A DNA stretch of 64,000 nt from Paludibacter propionicigenes WB4 (GTDB lineage Bacteria; Bacteroidota; Bacteroidia; Bacteroidales; Paludibacteraceae). Under the pieces are notes generated by a model. That model had not been told where the DNA came from and ran no database searches. It was given only the letters and a program-made list of their open reading frames with translations. Positions 44,573 to 54,100 of the stretch are shown here, piece after piece. Every line of letters starts with the position of its first letter. Within the stretch, counting starts at the first letter, position 1. The DNA is taken from positions 2,356,001 to 2,420,000 of the forward strand of contig NC_014734.1 of assembly GCF_000183135.1 (NCBI RefSeq), given 5' to 3'. The position numbers and the translations under genes were made by a program.

Positions 44573-45514
44573 ATGAGCTACATCCCTTCCAAACCCAATA
44601 CTCTCGGATTAATTCAACTAACAGATATCGACTTACGTGAAATAGTACCTTTTATCGACTGGGGATTTTTCTTTATGGCCTGGCGTATGTCCGGCAAATA
44701 TGAGGGCATTGAAACTGTACACGACTGCCTTTCCTGCAAAACCACCTGGTTACAGCAATTTCCCCCAGCCGACCGTCCAAGAGCTGAAGAAGCTTTGAAG
44801 CTCTTCAAAGATGCGCAAGAGATGCTACGCAACATGCTTGACGAAAAAATAGTTTCTGTCAATGCCAGCTTTGGTGTATTTCAGGGATATGCTCTGGGCG
44901 ATGATATTTTCATCGAGAATAACGGCAGCACCATAACACTGCCGATGCTACGCCAACAGCACCCTGCAACCGATGGTTTCTGCTATTCGTTGGCCGATTT
45001 TGTAGCACCCGAAAACGATTATGTCGGAGCTTTTGCCACTACCATTCAAGGCGTGGAAGCTTATGCCGAAACATTTGAAAAAGACGATGATGTTTATCAT
45101 TCCATATTGGCAAAAACCCTGTCTGACCGGCTGGCCGAAGCGGCTGCCGAATGGCTTCACTTCAAAGTTCGACGTGAGTACTGGGGCTATGCTCCCGATG
45201 AAAACTTATCGATAAAAGAAATGCTTAAAACCACTTATAGCGGCATTCGTCCGGCAGTGGGCTATCCTTCATTACCGGATCAATCTATCATTTTTGAACT
45301 GGAACCCTTGTTGAAATTTACCGAGGTTGGAATAACATTAACCGAAAACGGAGCCATGTTCCCCAATGCTTCGGTGTGCGGTTTATATTTTGCTCATCCT
45401 CAGTCCAAGTATTTCATGATAGGTAAAATTGACGAAAATCAGTTTCTGGACTATGCCCAGCGTTGCGGAAAATCGCCGGATATTTTACGTAAATGGATGG
45501 CAGCAAATCTTTAA
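44573..45514 (+). CDS. Stand-alone B12-dependent methionine synthase activation domain protein
   Basis: 313 aa. The whole protein matches the C-terminal reactivation domain of MetH: DLREIVPFIDWGFFFMAW at the start, YSLADFVAPENDYVGAFATT, then ADRLAEAAAEWLH-like (here SDRLAEAAAEWLHFKVRREYW in two parts), GIRPAVGYPSLPDQS and the substrate segment MFPNASVCGLYFAHPQSKYF. This domain binds S-adenosylmethionine and remethylates oxidised cobalamin. In a standard MetH it is fused to the other modules; here it is a separate gene, so the rest of MetH must be elsewhere. A TATTTTTG box lies at 44492-44499. Confidence 0.92.
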   Translation: MSYIPSKPNTLGLIQLTDIDLREIVPFIDWGFFFMAWRMSGKYEGIETVHDCLSCKTTWLQQFPPADRPRAEEALKLFKDAQEMLRNMLDEKIVSVNASFGVFQGYALGDDIFIENNGSTITLPMLRQQHPATDGFCYSLADFVAPENDYVGAFATTIQGVEAYAETFEKDDDVYHSILAKTLSDRLAEAAAEWLHFKVRREYWGYAPDENLSIKEMLKTTYSGIRPAVGYPSLPDQSIIFELEPLLKFTEVGITLTENGAMFPNASVCGLYFAHPQSKYFMIGKIDENQFLDYAQRCGKSPDILRKWMAANL

Positions 45515-45667
45515 TGAGATAATATGCTAATTGCTTTAAGTTCTAAGTAGTGGGAGAATCATATTTTTTTATTTAGCCAATTAACTAATCACTAATCACC
45601 ACATTATTTCTTTATCTCATCATCACATTTTTTCTTACCTTTGCATCCTCATTATTAATCAGAGAGA

Positions 45668-46342
45668 ATGCGCATTGATATCATTTCCGCTGTCCCCGAA
45701 TTATTGGACAGCCCACTGAACTATTCTATCATTAAACGAGCCAAAGAAAAAGGATTGGTGGAAATTGTCGTGCATAATCTGCGCGAATATACCACCAACA
45801 AACATCGTCGGGTGGACGATTATGCTTTTGGCTTTAGTGCTGGAATGGTACTACAAATTGAACCTGTTGATCGTATCATATCGTTGTTGAAAAGTGAGCG
45901 CAATTATGACGATGTAATTTATACCTCGCCTGATGGTGAAAAGTTTAACCAGAAAATGGCAAACAACCTATCGATGGCGGGCAATCTGATTATTCTTTGC
46001 GGACATTACAAAGGCATTGACCATCGCATACGCGAACACCTCATTACAAAAGAAATAACCGTAGGCGATTATGTACTCACCGGTGGAGAACTTCCGGCGG
46101 CTATCATGACCGATGCCATAGTGCGACTGATTCCGGGAGCTATTGGCGACGAGCAATCGGCCCTATCCGACTCGTTTCAGGATAATCTGTTGGCACCGCC
46201 GGTTTATACACGCCCTGCCGAATACAAAGGTTGGAAAGTGCCGGACATCCTCCTGTCGGGTCATCAGGCCAAAGTCGATGAATGGAATCATCAGCAATCT
46301 GTGGAACGGACAAAGCGATTGAGACCGGATTTGCTGGAATAA
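45668..46342 (+). CDS. trmD: tRNA (guanine-37-N1)-methyltransferase
   Basis: 224 aa, full length. It starts [16 protein letters not shown] and has [40 protein letters not shown] and [12 protein letters not shown], the trefoil-knot SAM-binding region of TrmD, and [16 protein letters not shown] near the end. It methylates G37 next to the anticodon and prevents frameshifting. A TACCTTTG box at 45636-45643 is a possible -7 element. Its neighbours are unrelated, and the usual rpsP-rimM-rplS context of proteobacteria is absent, as is common in this phylum. Confidence 0.97.
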   Translation: MRIDIISAVPELLDSPLNYSIIKRAKEKGLVEIVVHNLREYTTNKHRRVDDYAFGFSAGMVLQIEPVDRIISLLKSERNYDDVIYTSPDGEKFNQKMANNLSMAGNLIILCGHYKGIDHRIREHLITKEITVGDYVLTGGELPAAIMTDAIVRLIPGAIGDEQSALSDSFQDNLLAPPVYTRPAEYKGWKVPDILLSGHQAKVDEWNHQQSVERTKRLRPDLLE

Positions 46343-46362
46343 TTCACAATTGAGAATTCATA

Positions 46363-46629
46363 ATGCATAATTACATGTGTTGGTATTACTTTGGGATAAT
46401 CAACTTGCTCAGTGGATTCATTTTTGCCTTTGATAAACAAGCTGCAATAAACGGTAGAAGCAGAGTCCCCGAGCGAACCTTACATTTATTGGAAGCGCTC
46501 GGCGGAGTGATTGCCAATCTACTATTGATGTACACGCTCCACCACAAAAACCGCAAGTTTAGTTACTGGATATGGACGTGGATAGTGCTGATTGGGTGGG
46601 TGGTGATTGGTTCGATGATGATAATGTAA
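46363..46629 (+). CDS. DUF1294 family small membrane protein
   Basis: 88 aa with three hydrophobic segments (about 5-22, 43-58, 66-86). FAFDKQAAINGRSRVPERTLHLLEALGG, split around residue 35, is the DUF1294 signature (DK..A..G..R.PE..L.....GG). Function is unknown. The start could also be the next Met (46372). It follows trmD by 20 bp and may be co-transcribed. Confidence 0.8.
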   Translation: MHNYMCWYYFGIINLLSGFIFAFDKQAAINGRSRVPERTLHLLEALGGVIANLLLMYTLHHKNRKFSYWIWTWIVLIGWVVIGSMMIM

Positions 46630-46643
46630 CTATAGTGATTAAA

Positions 46644-46675
46644 TTTGTATATTTAAAACAAAACACTTACCTTTG
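46644..46675 (+). promoter_or_regulatory. Promoter of the higBA operon
   Basis: TTTG (46644-46647), a 20-base spacer and TACCTTTG (46668-46675) fit the Bacteroidota consensus. It lies 24 bp before the toxin start, so the leader is very short and autoregulation by the antitoxin would act here. Confidence 0.7.
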
Positions 46676-46699
46676 GCGTTAGTAATTTAAATCACTGAT

Positions 46700-46981
46700 A
46701 TGATTATTTCCTTTGGATCAAAAGATACTGAAAAGATATGGGAAGGAGAGCGATTAAAACGCATCCCTGCTGATATCCAACAAACTGGTCGGAGGAAACT
46801 AAGAATGCTGAACAATTCACAATCAATTCTTGATTTGCGAATTCCACCTTCAAACCGCTTAGAAAAACTTTCCGGAAAATTATCGGAGTTTTATAGTATT
46901 CGAATTAATGATCAATGGAGAATCGTTTTCAAGTGGGAAAATAATCATGCACTAGAAGTTGAAATTATGGATTATCATTAA
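46700..46981 (+). CDS. higB: HigB-type toxin (RelE superfamily)
   Basis: 93 aa. IISFGSKDTEKIWEGERLKRIP, LDLRIPPSNRLEKLSG and SIRINDQWRIVFKW are the blocks of the HigB/killer-protein branch of RelE ribosome-dependent mRNA nucleases. The toxin-first gene order is typical of higBA. The antitoxin gene follows after 12 bp. It appears complete. It is outside the island, in the host part between trmD and argC. Confidence 0.92.
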   Translation: MIISFGSKDTEKIWEGERLKRIPADIQQTGRRKLRMLNNSQSILDLRIPPSNRLEKLSGKLSEFYSIRINDQWRIVFKWENNHALEVEIMDYH

Positions 46982-46993
46982 AATTCAAGTAAA

Positions 46994-47299
46994 ATGGACA
47001 AATTACCAAACATACACCCCGGAGAAATATTAAATGAAGAATTCCTCATTCCAATGGAAATCTCCGCCTATAAATTGTCGAAAGATTTGGAAATACCTCA
47101 AACACGTATTTCTCAAATCATCAAAGGAAAGCGAAGAATTACTGCCGATACGGCATTGAGACTAAGCTCATACTTTGGAAACTCTGCCAAGTTTTGGCTT
47201 GGCTTGCAAGATGACTTTGATATCGAAGAAGAGAATTCAACTCAAACCGTTATTTTTGACAGAATCAGAAGTCGGAAATCAATAAAATCAGCAATTTAA
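46994..47299 (+). CDS. higA: HigA-type antitoxin (XRE helix-turn-helix)
   Basis: 101 aa. LPNIHPGEILNEEFL at the start and the HTH ISAYKLSKDLEIPQTRISQIIKG (in parts), then TADTALRLSSYFG and WLGLQ..FD, define the HigA/VapI family. It neutralises HigB and represses the shared promoter. The C-terminal tail (about 80-101) is acidic then basic. It ends 30 bp before argC, so readthrough into argC is possible. Confidence 0.93.
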   Translation: MDKLPNIHPGEILNEEFLIPMEISAYKLSKDLEIPQTRISQIIKGKRRITADTALRLSSYFGNSAKFWLGLQDDFDIEEENSTQTVIFDRIRSRKSIKSAI

Positions 47300-47329
47300 A
47301 CAAAACTAATATCCTATATTTACTTTCAC

Positions 47330-48304
47330 ATGACAAAAATTAAAGTAGGCGTAATAGGCGGCGCAGGCTATACTGCCGGCGAATTGTTGCGCATTTTGAT
47401 TCATCACCCTGCGGTGGAAATCGTATTTGTAAACAGCAGCAGCAATGCCGGCAACCCGATTGCGGATGTTCACAGTGGTTTGTTTGGCGAAACCGATTTA
47501 GTGTTTACATCCGAATTACCTTTTGGCGAAGTGGATGCATTGTTTCTGTGCTCAGCTCACGGCGACAGCAAAAAGTTTATGGACAACAATGAAATTCCTG
47601 CGTCTGTCAAAATCATTGATTTATCTACCGACTATCGCGCAAAAAGTCCTAATCACGATTTCGTGTACGGTCTGCCCGAATTGAATCGTTCGGAAATTAT
47701 TGCGGCTAAGCGCATAGCCAATCCCGGCTGTTTTGCCACAGCCATTCAGCTGGCTTTGTTGCCTTTGGCTGCTGCCGGTTTGCTTACAGACGAAGTTCAT
47801 GTGAACGCTATTACGGGCTCTACAGGAGCAGGAGTTAAGCCATCGGAGACATCTCACTTTAGCTGGAGAAACAATAATATCTCCATCTACAAACCCTTTG
47901 GACATCAACACCTAAGCGAAATAGGCCAATCGCTTCGTCAGTTGCAGACAGGTTTTACTCAAGCCATAAACTTTATTCCTGTAAGGGGAAATTTTGCGCG
48001 TGGAATTTATGCAACAACTTACACTAAATGCTCTTTGAGTTTGGATGAAGCTAAAAAATTATACACCGATTTTTATAAAGACGCAGCATTTACTTTCGTG
48101 AGTGAAAAGAACCCTGATATGAAGCAAGTGGTAAATACAAACAAAGCCATAGTTTACCTGGAAAAACATGAGGATAAACTCCTAATTGTATCCATGATTG
48201 ATAATTTATTGAAAGGAGCTTCCGGTCAGGCTGTTCAGAACATGAATTTGATGTTCGGGTTGGATGAAAAATCAGGATTAGGATTAAAGTCTACCGGCTT
48301 TTAA
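47330..48304 (+). CDS. argC: N-acetyl-gamma-glutamyl-phosphate reductase
   Basis: 324 aa. The Rossmann start VGVIGGAGYTAGELLRIL binds NADPH, the catalytic Cys is in ANPGCFAT, and FGHQHLSEIGQ and PVRGNFARGIYAT carry the other active-site residues. It reduces N-acetylglutamyl phosphate to the semialdehyde in arginine synthesis. No other arg genes are in the window; the toxin-antitoxin pair directly upstream may have inserted into a former arg operon, which is only a guess. Confidence 0.96.
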   Translation: MTKIKVGVIGGAGYTAGELLRILIHHPAVEIVFVNSSSNAGNPIADVHSGLFGETDLVFTSELPFGEVDALFLCSAHGDSKKFMDNNEIPASVKIIDLSTDYRAKSPNHDFVYGLPELNRSEIIAAKRIANPGCFATAIQLALLPLAAAGLLTDEVHVNAITGSTGAGVKPSETSHFSWRNNNISIYKPFGHQHLSEIGQSLRQLQTGFTQAINFIPVRGNFARGIYATTYTKCSLSLDEAKKLYTDFYKDAAFTFVSEKNPDMKQVVNTNKAIVYLEKHEDKLLIVSMIDNLLKGASGQAVQNMNLMFGLDEKSGLGLKSTGF

Positions 48305-48322
48305 TCCTGTCCTAAGTACAAA

Positions 48323-48448
48323 TCATGGATTTCTTTCCGAGACACAGTTAAAGATTGTTACCATTTCCGACTTTCAAAAGATGTAACATACAGAATTGTA
48401 CTATCTTGGGATAAAAAAATATCAGAAATCGTAAAAATATGTTATTAA
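48323..48448 (+). pseudogene. Remnant of a RelE-like toxin C-terminus
   Basis: The frame ending at 48448 reads SWISFRDTVKDCYHFRLSKD, then VTYRIVLSWDKK and ISEIVKICY and stop. This is the C-terminal pattern of RelE/ParE-like toxins (YHFRL, YRI...WD, EIV.I). There is no start and no antitoxin gene, so it is a fragment. It lies just downstream of argC. Confidence 0.4.
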
Positions 48449-48481
48449 ACACATTTTTAGTACAAATAATTTGGAAAATGC

Positions 48482-48512
48482 TTGCGGGTGTAAAAAATAC
48501 ACCTTATCTTTG
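48482..48512 (+). promoter_or_regulatory. Promoter of a candidate small RNA
   Basis: TTG (48482-48484), a 20-base spacer and TATCTTTG (48505-48512) match the Bacteroidota consensus. No coding start with a convincing protein follows before the terminator at 48620. Confidence 0.6.
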
Positions 48513-48517
48513 CATCG

Positions 48518-48654
48518 TGATTTTTTCATAGTATTAGATTTAAGGTTAACAAAGATTGGTAGTAAGGCGTTACTACCTTTCGCGTTTTTAGGAGTTACGC
48601 CTCCAAATTACAGTATAGCGAATCCTGAGCCCTCTGGCTCAGGATTCTTTTTTT
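48518..48654 (+). ncRNA. Candidate small non-coding RNA (about 137 nt)
   Basis: A promoter and a perfect intrinsic terminator enclose a stretch with no recognisable protein. Inside, GGTAGTAA (48558-48565) pairs exactly with TTACTACC (48570-48577) around GGCG, and GGAG...CTCC (48591-48604) can form a second hairpin. Three hairpins including the terminator fit a trans-acting sRNA or a housekeeping RNA. I do not recognise it as a named RNA. The end points are inferred from promoter and terminator. Confidence 0.5.
48620..48654 (+). terminator. Perfect intrinsic terminator
   Basis: The arms GAATCCTGAGCC (48620-48631) and GGCTCAGGATTC (48636-48647) are exactly complementary around CTCT and are followed by seven T. 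It ends the candidate small RNA and insulates the next gene. Confidence 0.95.
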
Positions 48655-48704
48655 ATGCTCATAACTGATTTTTTGTTATCTTTGACAATAAAACGAAGTC
48701 CATC

Positions 48705-49799
48705 ATGAAAAATAAAAGCATACAAACCGAAATAGACGCATGCTATCTTTACCGCAAGTTATCTGAAAACGAACCAGACAAAGCCGTTGCAGATGTTTTT
48801 CGGCGAATGAGTGAAATTGAGCAAAGTCATGCAGAAGCCTTTGCCCGAAAAATAAATCTACCTGTTGAAAACCTCATCAAACCATCCTGGCGTGCTAAGA
48901 CGCTAAATTTAATCGGTAAAATTATTAGTTACGATTACGTACTTGGCGCCATGATGGATACAGAGAAAAGTCTGTCGAATGCCATTATTAAAACCAAAGA
49001 AAAGAACAAACAAACCATTACGGGAGCCGAAACAAATCACGTAAAAATTCTCTGGTCAATCGTTGAAAATGACAGAAATATAAGTGGCTCTCAACACGCA
49101 CGTTTCGAAAAAAAGCATCGTTCTGTAGGTGGAAATGCCATACGTGCAGCTGTACTGGGCGGAAACGATGGATTGTTGTCCGTTTTTAGTTTAGTGATGG
49201 GTGTTGCCGGTGCAACCGGTGGAAATCAGGGCGTATTGTTAGCAGGTATAGCTGGTTTATTGGCAGGAGCAATGTCGATGGCGCTTGGCGAATGGATTTC
49301 AGTAAAAAGTTCGCAAGAGCTTTATGAAAACCAAATGGCTATTGAGATGGAAGAACTTGAAACGAATCCGGAAGGTGAAGAAAAAGAACTGGCACTTATT
49401 TACATGGCAAAAGGAATTCCCGAAGATCAGGCAAACTCTATGGCCCGCGAAATAATGAAAGACAAAACTCACGCTCACGAGGTACTGGTAAAAGAAGAGC
49501 TCGGAATAAACGCCGAAGAGTTGGAAGGTTCTGCTTTTGAAGCGGCTTTTTACTCATTTTTAATGTTTACTATCGGAGGAATAATACCTGTAGTTCCGTT
49601 TATTTTTACAACAGGAACAACAGCCATAGCAGCCAGCGTCATTCTGAGCACAGTGGGATTGTTTCTAATTGGAGCAGCAATAACGCTTTTTACCGGGAAA
49701 AACTTTTGGTATTCGGGCGCACGACAAATTGTTTTCGGGTTAATAGCTGCTGCCATAACCTTTGGTATCGGAAAAATAATAGGAGTAGCTATTACCTAA
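48705..49799 (+). CDS. Rubrerythrin-like domain fused to VIT1/CCC1 transporter
   Basis: 364 aa. Residues 1-130 are a ferritin-like four-helix domain with E...H ligand spacing (ACYLYRKLSENEPD, MSEIEQSHAEAF). Residues about 140-364 are a VIT1/CCC1 iron or manganese transporter: GGNDGLLSVFSLVMGVAGATG, GEWISVKSSQELYE, and a C-terminal set of hydrophobic spans. Fusions of this kind (MbfA-like) export iron and respond to oxidative stress. A TATCTTTG box at 48677-48684 gives a leader of only about 15 bases. It is monocistronic, facing the TPR gene. Confidence 0.88.
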   Translation: MKNKSIQTEIDACYLYRKLSENEPDKAVADVFRRMSEIEQSHAEAFARKINLPVENLIKPSWRAKTLNLIGKIISYDYVLGAMMDTEKSLSNAIIKTKEKNKQTITGAETNHVKILWSIVENDRNISGSQHARFEKKHRSVGGNAIRAAVLGGNDGLLSVFSLVMGVAGATGGNQGVLLAGIAGLLAGAMSMALGEWISVKSSQELYENQMAIEMEELETNPEGEEKELALIYMAKGIPEDQANSMAREIMKDKTHAHEVLVKEELGINAEELEGSAFEAAFYSFLMFTIGGIIPVVPFIFTTGTTAIAASVILSTVGLFLIGAAITLFTGKNFWYSGARQIVFGLIAAAITFGIGKIIGVAIT

Positions 49800-49838
49800 G
49801 TTTGGGTCTTTTTAGCGGAAGAGAAATAACATGAGAGG

Positions 49839-50753
49839 CTATTTAAGCAAGTCCAACAAAGCTCTTTTCGCTTTTTCATGGCCAAGCCCGGAAGCCGCTT
49901 TTAAATCCTGAAAGCCGGCTTCTTTTTGGCCTACTTTAATCTTTAGCATCCCTCTTTCATAAAACGCATCGGCATATCGGGGGTCAATTTCCAGTGCTTT
50001 GTCGAAATCTTCCAAAGCTCCGTCAGTATCTTGCAACGAAATCTTAGTAAGCGCTCTGTTATACAAAGCTTTGGTGTGTTTTGCGTTTTCTCTTAAAGCT
50101 TTATTAAAATCACTCAAAGCCCCTTTATGATCGTTGAGTGCCTCTTTTGCTTTGCCTCTGTCAAAGTACGCATCGGCACTTCCATTCATCTGAATGGCTT
50201 TGGTATAATCATCAATGGCTCCTTTAAAATCTTCAAGATAACTTTTTGCAAATCCACGGTTAGTATAACCATCTGCCAGATTTGGCTTTAGTTTGATTAC
50301 GATTGAAAAATCCGAAACCGCACCGGCAAAGTCATTGATATACTGTTTCGTAAAACCACGACTCATATAAGCCATTATATCTTTAGGGTTTAGCTCTATC
50401 GCTTTTGAGTAATTTTCTATGGCAGCAGTATAGTCCTGAAGGTTGTATTCGCAATCTCCGATATTAAAATAGGCATCTCCGTATGTTGGGTTTATCTCTA
50501 ACGCTTTATGCTGATCTTCAATCCCCCCAATGTAGTCCTGAATATAGTATTTTGCTATCCCCCTACTAACATAGGCTTTAATATTGCGCGGATTAATCTG
50601 AATTGATCTGGTGAAATTCTCAATGGCTGTTTTATAGTCCCTGTTGTTGTAAGCCGTTACACCCTTGTCGAAATAAAAATTGGCCGACTGAGCAAAACAA
50701 GAAGCGGACATTATTAACGCAAACCATAGAAATTTTAATCTCATTGAACCCAT
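49839..50753 (-). CDS. Exported TPR-repeat protein
   Basis: 304 aa; the start may be the Met three codons in (50744). A signal peptide (LKFLWFALIMSASCFA/Q) is followed by about seven tetratricopeptide repeats from residue 24 on, each with the pattern YxNRGxAKxxLxDxxGAIxDxxKAIxxNP. TPR arrays are protein-protein scaffolds; here it acts in the periplasm or on the surface. There are no other domains. It is monocistronic and convergent with the VIT gene; the partner is unknown. Confidence 0.9.
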   Translation of the reverse strand: MGSMRLKFLWFALIMSASCFAQSANFYFDKGVTAYNNRDYKTAIENFTRSIQINPRNIKAYVSRGIAKYYIQDYIGGIEDQHKALEINPTYGDAYFNIGDCEYNLQDYTAAIENYSKAIELNPKDIMAYMSRGFTKQYINDFAGAVSDFSIVIKLKPNLADGYTNRGFAKSYLEDFKGAIDDYTKAIQMNGSADAYFDRGKAKEALNDHKGALSDFNKALRENAKHTKALYNRALTKISLQDTDGALEDFDKALEIDPRYADAFYERGMLKIKVGQKEAGFQDLKAASGLGHEKAKRALLDLLK

Positions 50754-50906
50754 AATTATATTGAAAAAATAGGGATCAAAAGTACAAATTGTTTTGATTT
50801 AAGAAACAGGATAGAAAATTATTTTGATACTTACCAGATCAGAATATTTATTTTCAATTATTATTTGCTCATTCTGAGCTATTTTTAAAAAATAATACGA
50901 AAAGCC

Positions 50907-50936
50907 TTGTAGATTCAAATTAATATTGTACTTTTG
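50907..50936 (+). promoter_or_regulatory. Promoter of initiator tRNA
   Basis: TTG (50907-50909), a spacer of exactly 19 bases and TACTTTTG (50929-50936) match the Bacteroidota consensus. The tRNA starts 15 bases later. Confidence 0.75.
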
Positions 50937-50950
50937 CACCCACAAAATAT

Positions 50951-51022
<72 letters not shown>

Positions 51023-51029
51023 CTAAGAT

Positions 51030-51064
51030 CAGGCTGTTTCTACATGAGACAGCCTGTTTTTTTT
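51030..51064 (+). terminator. Intrinsic terminator after tRNA-fMet
   Basis: CAGGCTGTTTC pairs with GAGACAGCCTG (one G-U) around TACAT, followed by eight or more T. Confidence 0.9.
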
Positions 51065-51193
51065 CCATTTATTTTCCTACACAGAACTACTGATTGTCAT
51101 TTTTTTATGTTAGTAATAAAAAAAAATGCTATATTTGCAGCTCTTTAAAAAAACCGAAATAATTAATTGTCTTATTTTTAAATAAATTTTTCC

Positions 51194-54100
51194 ATGCAAA
51201 ACAAAGGACTTGTCAGGATTTTTGCACTAGCACTGACTTTAGTGTGTATATTTTATCTTTCATTTAGCGTAGTTACGAGTCACTACAACGCTAAGGCTAA
51301 AGAATATGCCAAAGGAGATAAAATGAAGGAGTTTAACTACTTAGACTCTCTTGCTAGCGAAAATATTTGGTTGGGGTATACACTGAAAGAGTGTCGTGAG
51401 AAAGAAATAGCTCTTGGTCTTGACTTAAAAGGAGGTATGAACGTAACGCTTGAAGTATCGGTAGCCGATATTATCCGTTCACTATCTGATTTCAACACCA
51501 ACCCAAATTTTAATTTGGCGCTGGCTAAAGCTACACAACTTCAAAAAACCAACAGTCAGGTTTCATACATTGATTTGTTTGTTAAGGCTTATACTGAACT
51601 TGACCCTCAAGCCAAGCTCTCGACTATCTTCAGTACATTTGAGTTGAAAGACAAAATATCTCTGACCACCTCGAACGCTGATGTTGTAAAAGTTCTTAAA
51701 ACAGAAGTAGATGGAGCTATTGCCAATTCATTCAATGTATTACGTGAACGTATCGACCGTTTTGGTGTGGTTCAGCCTAATATCCAAAAACTTGGTAACG
51801 GACGTATCTTAATCGAACTTCCCGGTGTAAAAGAGCCGGAACGTGTTCGTAAATTACTTCAAGGATCTGCTAACCTTGAGTTTTGGGAAACTTATGAATT
51901 AAATGAGATTATAAATAATCTGTCTGAGGCGAATAAAGTAATCGCTACCATACAGAAAAACGGAGGAGTTGCTGTTGTGAAAGATTCAACTGCCGCAACT
52001 ACACCGACATCTACTACAGCTAAAACTGCAACTACAGCAAGTAAAACACCTGCCTTAAGTAAAGTGGACAGCCTGAAAGCCGTATTACAACACAAAAATG
52101 CTTCGGCAACCGACTCTGCCAAAGTGCTTGAAAAGAGTCAAAAAGAAAATCCTTTATTTGCTATTCTGCAAGTTAATGCTCAGGGAGGACAAGTGGCTCG
52201 TGGTCCGATAGTAGGATACGCACACAGTAAAGATACAGCTCAAATCAATTCTTATTTTAATATCAAACAGGTAAAAGAAGCTTTACCACGCGACTTGGGA
52301 CTGAGATGGTCTGTAAAATCCATTGATAAAAAAGGAGAAATTTTCCAACTGATTGCAATTAAAATAACAAATCGTGATGGCCGTGCACCGCTTGCCGGAG
52401 ATGTAATTACCGATGCTCGTGCAGATTTCAGCCAAAATTCTTCTGAAGCTCAGGTGAGCATGTCAATGAATCAGGAAGGTGCTAAAACATGGGCACGTAT
52501 GACTAAAGACAATATTGGCAAATCAATTGCCATAGCGCTAGATGGTTATATTTATTCATTCCCAACTGTAAATACCGAAATTGATGGTGGTAATTCACAA
52601 ATCACAGGTCACTTTACAGTAGATGAAGCAAAGGATTTAGCCAACACATTGAAGTCAGGTAAAATGCCGGCTCCGGCGCACATTGTTCAGGAAGATATCG
52701 TAGGTCCTTCGTTGGGACAAGAAGCTATTAATAACGGTTTAATATCATTTATCATTGCATTTATTCTGGTACTTGTATATATGATTGTTTATTATGGACT
52801 TATACCAGGTTTAGTGGCTGATATCGCCTTGCTTGCCAACGTATTCTTCCTAATCGGTATATTAGCTTCATTTGGTTCTGTACTTACCTTACCGGGTATT
52901 GCAGGTATCGTGCTCACCATGGGTATGGCGGTAGATGCCAACGTACTTATTTATGAGCGTATACGTGAAGAAATGCGTAACGGTAAAAACATGCGTGCCG
53001 GTATTCAAGAAGGTTTTAAACATGCACTGAATGCAATTATCGACTCGAACGTAACAACACTTCTTTCGGGTATCGTGTTGGTTATTTTTGGTCAGGGACC
53101 TATTAAAGGTTTTGGGGTAACATTGAGTTTCGGTATTTTGACAACATTTATCACTGCCGTATTCTTAACCCGATACATGATAGAGGCTTATGCTGCACGT
53201 GAAAATGCAAAAGAGTTGCCTTTCCACACAAAAATATCTGAGCACTTCCTGCAAAATACGAAAATCGATTTTATGAAAATTCGTAAATCGATGTACGTAT
53301 TATCTGCAGCTCTATTCCTTATAAGTTTTGTATCGTTCGCGGTTCGCGGTTTCAGTTTGGGAATTGACTTTACCGGAGGTCGTAATTATGTTGTAAGTTT
53401 TGACAAACCGGTGAAAACCGAAGAAGTAAAAACTTTGTTGAAAGATGCTTTTGAAGGTGATTTACCTCAGGTTATTACCATTGGTAACGATAATCAGGTA
53501 CGTATATCTACCAAATACAAGATTAATGAAGACGGTTCAAATATAGATAACGAAATTGAATCGAAGCTTTATACCAATTTGAAATCAATGCTGAATTCAA
53601 ATGTAACTGAAGCACAATTCATCAAAGACAATATAAAGAGTTCTTCGAAGGTAGGTCCGGCTGTTGCCGATGATATCAAAACTTCTGCCGTATGGGCTGT
53701 AATTCTTGCAGTACTTGGTATTGGTTTATACATTCTGATTCGTTTCCGCGAGTGGGGTTATACATTGGGAGCTGTGGTTTCTTTAGCACATGACGTGGTA
53801 ATTACCATGGGTATTTTCTCATTGCTGTACGGCCTTCTTCCATTCTCAATGGAAATAGACCAATCGTTTATTGCAGCTATTCTGACTGTGCTTGGATACT
53901 CAATCAACGATACTGTAATTAACTACGATAGAATTCGTGAGAATGTTACTCTTTATCCAAAACGCGACAGAATAACCATTATCAATGACTCGGTAAACCA
54001 AATGTTAGGTCGTACTTTCAGTACAACGTTTACCGTAATTATCACACTGATTGCAATGTTTATCTTTGGTGGTGATTCAATTCGCGGATTTATTTTTGCT

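Noticed and set aside
48471-48668. Plus-strand frame of 65 codons between argC and the VIT gene
   Set aside because: It runs through a promoter and a perfect terminator hairpin, with no sensible protein pattern; a small RNA explains the region better.
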